DNA from: Dactylorhiza incarnata
Taxonomy: Eukaryota > Streptophyta > Magnoliopsida > Asparagales > Orchidaceae
Reading direction: 5' to 3'
DNA: 64,000 bases
Assembly (NCBI GenBank): GCA_033032865.1
Contig: JAWHQI010000148.1
Span: 5,041,501-5,105,500, forward strand
Of the stretch, positions 58,009-64,000 are shown piece by piece. The position numbers and the translations under genes were made by a program. Below the pieces are notes generated by a model that was not told the origin of the DNA, searched no databases, and saw only the letters and a list, made by a program, of their open reading frames with translations. How positions within the stretch are numbered: the first letter of the stretch is position 1; each line of letters begins with the position of its first letter.

Positions 58009-58268
58009 AGTTTTTGGCGCCGTTGCCGGGGAACACAGACGTGTGAGTTACTGTAGGGGGAGACAAGAGTTAGAAGTTCTTCCATTGTGTATAGTCCTCT
58101 TGTCATTTTGTTTGTTTTCTATTTAATTTTTGCGTTTATTAATTTTACTATTTCCCTTTTCCTATTAAAATTTTTTTTAGGCAAGTTTAATCGAAGGAGT
58201 TTTATTAGTTTATGTAAATTTCCTTGCAAAGAATTTCAGCTTCATTTTATCTGCTTTAATTATTGAAA

Positions 58269-59357
58269 ATGTCGTCATGGGATATTTCACCTAGTTTTAA
58301 TGACATGGTTTATTATATGGACCAAATGAATGAGTTGAATGCTAGGCAGTGTAGGAACATTGTTTGCTTGTTGTGTCGAGGAGAGGGTCATGAATTGAAG
58401 GACTGTCCTAGTCTTTTCAATCCTGACCGCTGCTCCTCCACTCATGACAACAGTGTCCCTATCGCTCATTCTGTGCCCATGGAGGCAATTGTGCCCTCTA
58501 CCCCTGAGCTTGTCTCGTGCATGGAATCCTCACTCCCTGTGTATGGCTTCACTCCCAGTGATGATGATCACTCATCTGTTAGCCAACAAGGAGAGGAATG
58601 GGAGCTCCTAGATGCACCTGAGTATGATGAGGAAAGTATTCTTTCCATCGGGGAGGCGTCAGCAGATTTTTTTGCGGAGGAGCCAAATCTTTGTGTTCCT
58701 CCAGTTTTTTTGCAAGATTTTTCTACACACATTCTTTATGATCCTATCAAAGTAAAGGAGTGGGGTGATGCTTCGTACTCGGAGGATGCTCCAAAGTGGG
58801 TTGAGGAGGATACTCTCTCTGATGAGGAGGTTTGCACTTCTTCATGGGACGAGGAGGTCCAAACCACCACTGAGGCCCTTGAGTTCTTGGGTTCCCCTCG
58901 CCATGATACTTACGATGATGATAGCGATCTATCATTGGATCCTGTTGGGAGTGAGACCGGGACCACTCCCCCGATTTCTGATTATTTTTGTCCTTCTTCT
59001 CTTTTATTTCTTGACCCCCCTTCTTCACCCGAGCCTGTGCAGGTTGAATCTTTACAGGTACCCCAGGAGGACTTGGAGCATGTTTCTCAAGTCAATGATG
59101 AGTGTATCCTCATATGTGAGGAGGTTGATCCCCCCTCCGTAGAGGAAGCTCCACTCATTTCCTTCTCCTCCTGCTGCCTCCCTGGAGATGATACCTTGCT
59201 GGGCAAGGATATTTTTGGTGAGTTGAGTGAGGATTCCTCCTCTTCTTATTTTTTATTCCCTCTACCTGTGACGAGCAGGTATTATTTATATTCGGGTAGA
59301 GGCGTGACTGTTCTGTTGCCGTATCGGTACCCGCTACCGACACGCATATTAGAATAG
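58269..59357 (+). CDS. Zinc-knuckle acidic protein of T unit 4 (13 residues short)
   Basis: ATG 58269, knuckle intact, open to a TAG at 59355-59357 that replaces the CAG codon of unit 1, removing the last 13 residues. Substitutions relative to units 2 and 3 include Leu to Phe in EASADFF and Asp to Tyr in GDASYSE. Might still make a protein, but without the conserved end. Confidence 0.7.
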   Translation: MSSWDISPSFNDMVYYMDQMNELNARQCRNIVCLLCRGEGHELKDCPSLFNPDRCSSTHDNSVPIAHSVPMEAIVPSTPELVSCMESSLPVYGFTPSDDDHSSVSQQGEEWELLDAPEYDEESILSIGEASADFFAEEPNLCVPPVFLQDFSTHILYDPIKVKEWGDASYSEDAPKWVEEDTLSDEEVCTSSWDEEVQTTTEALEFLGSPRHDTYDDDSDLSLDPVGSETGTTPPISDYFCPSSLLFLDPPSSPEPVQVESLQVPQEDLEHVSQVNDECILICEEVDPPSVEEAPLISFSSCCLPGDDTLLGKDIFGELSEDSSSSYFLFPLPVTSRYYLYSGRGVTVLLPYRYPLPTRILE

Positions 59358-60504
59358 TTACCTGTGCACTTCTCTTTTCATAGACCCATTAGCTAGAACT
59401 GTTTTCAATTTGAATAAGTCGTGCTGGGAGGACAATAACCCCAGTAGTTATCTTACTTTTCCTGCATTTTTATTTCTTCTAATCATGTTTAGTTAACAGT
59501 AGTTTATTTTAGTTTGTCTTTTTCTTTTGTTTTTGTGGAGCTCACCCCTGCAGGTACTCATTGCAAATTCTGAATGGCGGGTTTGCTTCAGATTTCCACG
59601 CACCTTCTGGTATGCTCACTTGCTGAGCATTGGGTAACTTCTTCCCTAGCTTTCGATTTTGATTTTCACTGTCATATCATTATGTTGTATTGTTTAGATT
59701 AAGTCTGGGGGAGAGCCGTTATATGTTACCCACTGCACGTGCACATCTCATTTGCATACTAGAAGTATTTTAATTTCAGTTATTTAGTATTGTTCATCAT
59801 CACTGTACACCACTGCACCCACTTTAGCGCGCACTCGCTTGTTTGTATGCTTCCGTATATTCAATTCTTGGATGTGATGTAGGAAGTGCTGTATTAGCCA
59901 AAATAATTGCAAGATGGAGTGGAATGTTGACTCTTGTAGTGCTCTAGTTGAATACTCGTGTTTGCATAGGGATTTGAGTAGAATTAGTTTTTGTTTATGC
60001 TTCTAATTTATAATTTATAGATTTGCGTAGATTTTAATTTATTTTACTCAAAATGGTGAATGTGGTTGAATCTTGCGGTAGCGTGGTATTGTGTGTAGGC
60101 GAATGTGAGGTTCGTGTTGCTCGAGTCGGGAGGAAGGATTACCTTTCTCGGGGGTTAAGAACTTGCCCCAAGCGACTCTCGAAGCATGGGTGCGAATGAC
60201 TTGCAAGTTGAGCGTGACATAGGCCATCTATTTGGCAAGCTTGAGCTTTGTTCTACCACTCCTATACACTAACCGTTGCTAGCCTATTTTGTGCCTACCC
60301 GATCTTTTGATTCAGCCCCACCATACTTCACCAAGGCCTAAAAGCTAATCCTATTATCGCAACCAAAAATTAAGCTAAGAGCATTTATGAATTGTAATTT
60401 TTCAATGCGGTGCGGTGATGCGTAACTTCAGTGTTGATGTGGAAGTTTAAAAAAAAATGTCATTGTGCTGAGAATTGTGCTAATTAATTTGGGGATAAAA
60501 AGAA

Positions 60505-60566
<62 letters not shown>

Positions 60567-60652
60567 CCCTAGCGCTTTAATTGAAGCATATTTTGGTATT
60601 GATTGTTGTAGGCCGTGTGCACACCTGGTTTCAAAGTCATGTCTGGGGGTGT
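59358..60652 (+). other. 3' non-coding region of T unit 4, truncated
   Basis: Stem-loop and conserved block (about 59909-60190) as in the other units, then a longer TA-rich microsatellite (60498-60562). It ends after the second PPT-like motif GTCTGGGGGTGT at 60641-60652 and is missing the last stretch of about 520 bp and the terminal polypurine tract. Confidence 0.8.
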
Positions 60653-61322
60653 TTGACCTAAATCGCGAGCAGGGAATTTATAGGCGCTGGAATTAAACAG
60701 TGCGCACGGTCAGTGGCGCACGACCAGTGGTCGTGCGCACTATAATTCGGTGATCGTGCGCTCTGCTTGGACGGAACCTGCAAAGACAGAAATTATGAAA
60801 TAACATGTTCGCACGACCAGTGGCGCACGACCGGTGGTCGTGCACACTATCGTAGGTGGTCGTGCGCACTGATTGAAATAGAACTCATGAAATTGATGAT
60901 AAGTGCGCACGAACAGTGGCGCACGACCGGTGGTCGTGCGCACTATCGTAGATGGTCGTGCGCACTGCACCAAACAGAACTCATGAAAAAGTGTTAAGTG
61001 CACACGATCAGTGGCGCACAACCAGTGGTCGTGCGCAATAGAACCAGTGATCGTGCGCAGTGTTCCTGTGCAGAATTGCACCGGAAGCACCTGCACGACT
61101 CCTATTCTAGCGTCCAACCACGAATCCAGCTACTGAAAGTGGCACCTAACAGTGCATGAAAACTATTAATGAAGATAAACATGAAAACACACCAAAATGG
61201 GCCTAGAAGTGCACCTAGCATAGACTGATCAATATGAACTATAACAGGGCTAAAGTGCGGTGAAATGACTAAATAAATGGCCCAGATGAGTCCATAAAAG
61301 TGTATATGATCAGGACTCATCA
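60653..61322 (-). mobile_element. Fragment of the C 5' LTR inside T LTR5
   Basis: Matches 42233-42903 with only about three differences and ends at the same ATGCA position in the T LTR. It joins T unit 4 with only GT (within a GGGGGT-rich stretch) in common. It is a remnant of the same C insertion, not a second one. Confidence 0.88.
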
Positions 61323-62698
61323 ATGCACTACATTTTAGATCCATAATCACTCATATTTGTTCTCTACCTGTTATTCCAAGCTAAGTGCACTTTTAGGCCC
61401 GTTTCGATGTATTTTCTTGTTTATCTTACTCATGCTTTATGTTGCAATTCAATTTCTATATTTGAGAATGTGTGGAATGCCCATTTACGTGGCCTGACGA
61501 TCATTAATGTTGATACGGGGGTTGTGCGAGTGTTCCGGGGCGCAAAAACTGCACAGGAACACTACGCACGACCACTGGACATAGTGCGCACGACCACTGG
61601 TCGTGCGCTAGTGATCGTGCATTAATTCCAACCTAAAAAGTGGCCTGACTGGCTTAACGCACGACCACTAGACATAGAGCGCACGACCACTGGTCGTGCG
61701 CCACTGATCGTGCGCATTGAAAACCTGCACCTGTCTATAAATAGCTGCTCCGCGAAAATAGCCGTAACTCCTTCGTTTTTAGGTCTTTTTTAGCGCCGTT
61801 TTTTGCGTTTTTTTCGTTCTAAGCCTCCTCTATTCATCTAGGGACTTCAAGGAAGAGATTGGATCTTACTTTCATCATCAAGGAAGGTTTAATGAGCATT
61901 TGGACATCGTCGGGTCGTGACACGAAGAAGACGGGCCATTGGGAGGAAGTGACAGCCCTCCTTTACCCCGGACGCAGTTGAGGACCGAGCTTGGACGCGG
62001 ATTGACAACCCAGCGATTCCAACCGTGAATCCCAGCAAGGCTTCGGAGTCGGTCGAATCTCTTACTCTTTATTCTTTTGAAATGATGTTTGTATGCTAAA
62101 CTCTCTATTTTTTGGATGAAGAGCTTGATAAATCCATATATGTAACTTTTATTTCATGTTTATGAAAATACTTTTGATTTATTCAAGTGTATGAGGTGTG
62201 CTATTGTCATTCATCTTCCATCCTCCATTACACTCCATTCCATTCCGCTTAACTTCTCTTCCACTACGTGAGCCTACTCTTCCATTCGCCAAGCTAAGCG
62301 GTGCTAACGACCCGTGTAATCCACTTCATTTCCGCTAGTGCGAACCACCTCATCCACTTGCCTACTCGCCCATCCGCCTACCGAAGCAGTGCATCGCGGC
62401 CTGCATAGTTTCCATCCGCCCGGCGAAGCAGCGCATAGCGGCCTGCATAGGAGTAGTGATTTAGTTGTTTTATTTTGTTTTCCGCAAATCAAACCAACCC
62501 CAGCCTTTCGCATCCATCCGACTTAAGGACTTCAATCTCAAGTCCTCCTCAATAGTCAACTCCACCTTACTGTGTTGCTTCCGAGATCGATACTCGGGGA
62601 TTTACTCCTCGTTTTATATTACTTGAACGATCGGTACACTGCCGTGTCGTGCCGCAGTCTAGCCACCATCTATAGTGGTGTGTAGGATTTGCACACCA
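61323..62698 (+). mobile_element. T LTR5 (3' part only)
   Basis: Begins at the ATGCA insertion point and ends GCACACCA at the ACCAT duplication. It shares private variants with LTR1. Confidence 0.9.
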
Positions 62699-62703
62699 AC
62701 CAT

Positions 62704-63164
62704 ACCGGTCAGTCTATGGTAAAGCTTGTCATTTGCCAGTAGAATTAGAACATCGCGCTTTTTGGGCGCTAAAATTTTTTAATTTGAATTTAGATTTAGC
62801 CTCCGAACAAAGAAAACTACAACTTATTGAACTAGACGAATGGCGTGCGAACGCCTATGAAAATAATAAATTTTGTAAGGAGCGCACTAAATTCTACCAT
62901 GATAAAAAAATTAAACAACCAAAAACTTTTTCACCGTGAGATTTTGTCCTACTTTTTAATTCTAGACTTAGGCTTTTTTCGGGGAAATTAAAAACCCGAT
63001 GGTCCGGTCCCTTCAGAGTAAAAGAAGTTTGGCCATACAGGACCATGCTTATAGAGCACCCGGAAAAAGGATCTTTTAAGGTTAACGGACAACGTTTGAA
63101 ATTATACCACCCCGGCGACCCAGCGACCGGAAATATCGAAACAATGCACTTAACGGATATTTAA
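62704..63164 (+). pseudogene. Integrase C-terminus of element D
   Basis: Resumes the frame cut at 36353: [19 protein letters not shown], a strongly conserved Athila/gypsy integrase segment. A TGA at about 62937 (GGA expected) is followed in frame by FNSRLRLFSGKLKTRWSGPF, the C-terminal GPF/Y-like module, and a TAA at 63162-63164. The 68-codon open piece at 62733 is part of this, not a separate gene. Confidence 0.88.
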
Positions 63165-64000
63165 GAAAACGCCACTTAGTCAAGCTACGTGATGGTAAAC
63201 AAAGCGCTCTTGGGAGGCAACCCAATGTTAACCTCTTTATTTTTCTCTTTCTTTTCTTGGTTCTTTTTCTAATTTAACTCTGCAGGTGTTTGACCGGCAA
63301 CCCCGACTACCATCCAGGGAAGCCCTCTTTACACTTTAGTAATTTATCTTGATTTGTCTTTCTTGTCATTTTTTTAGTTTTATCTTTCATACTTAGTTTT
63401 AAACATTGGGGACAATGTTTAATTTTAAGTATGAGGGTGTAGCATAGCTTTCTTTGTAGTTTTACTTGAAAACAAAAAAACCAAAAACAAAATTAAAAAA
63501 ATTGAAATTAAATTTCTTGGAAAGGACGCTTTGGGCTTGAATTCTCATCATAGCCTCTAGTACCTTGTGAGACCTTCACCGGGTTGACCTTGGGAAGTCC
63601 AAGAACAAAAAAAAATCTAATAGGAAATGATCTTTTTATTCATCAAAACGCCCACTTGCTAAATTGTAAGTTCCAAGTAGACTGTTTTTCATATGGACTA
63701 AAAATAATTTTGTGCTAGAATAGTTTTTGAAACTTTTGAGTAAAATTGTTGACTCATGTAGTGCTCCTAGTCATATGCATGTCTTTGAGTAGTGTTGGTG
63801 TAAAATTAAATTCTTGGCATAGATCTAAAATTATGTTTTATTAATTTGCGTAGTAATAATTTATTTTACTTTTAATTCGAATCCGATCTTTTCCAAAAGT
63901 AGTTTAGGTGAGTGTGTAGAAGATTGTTAGAAAGCTATTACTCGAATTAAACAAAAGGGTGTCCTTTCTCGATGTCTAGAACATGCCCCAAGCTATTCTC
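63165..64000 (+). other. Post-pol non-coding region of D
   Basis: No gene. It holds the stem-loop 63210-63225, a 'GGGGACAATGTTTAATTTTA' plus AAGTATGAGGGTG motif near 63408-63440 typical of plant gypsy elements after pol, the leader-like box GGAAAGGACGCTTTGGGCTT at about 63519-63538, and from about 63740 the conserved block shared with B, C, E and T, which runs off the window. Confidence 0.7.
63210..63225 (+). other. Stem-loop after the D pol stop
   Basis: TTGGG-AGGCAA-CCCAA, 46 nt after the stop. In E the same position reads CTGGG-AGACAA-CCCAG, so the outer pair changes from T-A to C-G with pairing kept. Confidence 0.65.

Larger units (their letters stand above)
36354..62698 (+). mobile_element. 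Tandem array of non-autonomous element T (five LTRs, four internal regions)
   Basis: LTR1 (36354-36415 plus 42909-44279), I1 44280-47427, LTR2 47428-48860, I2 48861-52008, LTR3 52009-53440, I3 53441-56576, LTR4 56577-58008, I4 58009-60652 (truncated), a C fragment 60653-61322, LTR5 remainder 61323-62698. Unit period is 4581, then 4568 bp. One pair of ACCAT duplications encloses the whole array, so it descends from a single insertion that was later amplified in place. Confidence 0.92.
21537..64000 (+). mobile_element. Athila-type Ty3/gypsy retrotransposon D, host of two nested insertions
   Basis: The 5' LTR (21537-23228), primer site and leader are followed, after the E insertion, by gag, protease, RT-RNase H and integrase (31775-36353). 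After the T/C composite come the integrase C-terminus (62704-63164) and the 3' non-coding region to the window end. Order PR-RT-RH-INT is gypsy. The protease signature ADLGVSIN (family norm DLGAS), AITLRS..KEV before it, and the tRNA-Asp primer point to Athila. Several stops and frameshifts make D inactive. Its 3' LTR is beyond the window. Confidence 0.85.

Noticed and set aside
60653..61322. Independent second insertion of a C-family element
   Set aside because: Same insertion base, near-identical sequence and LTR1-type variants in the flanks point to a copy of the first insertion.
62733..62939. Separate small gene of 68 codons
   Set aside because: It is the integrase C-terminus of D, in register with 36353 once the nested array is removed.

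Overview
This is plant nuclear DNA, almost entirely nested LTR retrotransposons. Recognisable pieces are Ty1/copia of SIRE/Maximus type, Ty3/gypsy of Athila type (protease DLG motif, tRNA-Asp primer site), and several non-autonomous families whose LTRs and non-coding blocks match the Athila-type element. No rRNA, tRNA or secure single-copy host gene is visible. The species cannot be named from this window.

Layout. 1-4884: 3' end and 3' LTR of a SIRE-like copia element. 4885-5315: GC-rich LTR fragment of an unidentified element, minus strand. 5316-7407: truncated Athila-type element F (LTR, leader, gag remnant), minus strand. 7408-19376: degenerate copia element A with its 3' LTR, split by the complete non-autonomous element B (9090-15565, TSD TCTAG). 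19377-21536: GC-rich intron-like coding remnants resembling the plant 'putative gypsy type transposon' family. 21537-64000: Athila-type element D, plus strand and running off the window, with coding sequence at 31775-36353 and 62704-63164.

D is split twice. In its leader/gag lies a minus-strand tandem of element E (23371-31774), which codes for gag plus a retropepsin-like domain only. In its integrase lies a 26-kb composite (36354-62698, TSD ACCAT): five LTRs and four internal regions of family T in head-to-tail array. The first T LTR is itself split by the complete minus-strand element C (36416-42903, TSD ATGCA). A fragment of C at the same position in the last T LTR shows the array was rearranged after C inserted.

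How the parts relate. B, C and T lack capsid, protease, RT and integrase. Each codes for one acidic protein with one or two CCHC knuckles and a near-invariant C-terminus that I do not recognise. These elements share with D (and with E) the tRNA-Asp primer site, an LTR-start hairpin with paired base changes, a stem-loop after the last stop codon and a block of about 270 bp of non-coding sequence. I infer that they are mobilised in trans by Athila-type machinery. The zinc-knuckle protein family and its shared cis-elements are my best candidate for an undescribed system. A second theme is that several unrelated LTR families carry GC-rich palindromes at about 95-113 bp spacing just upstream of their TATA box.
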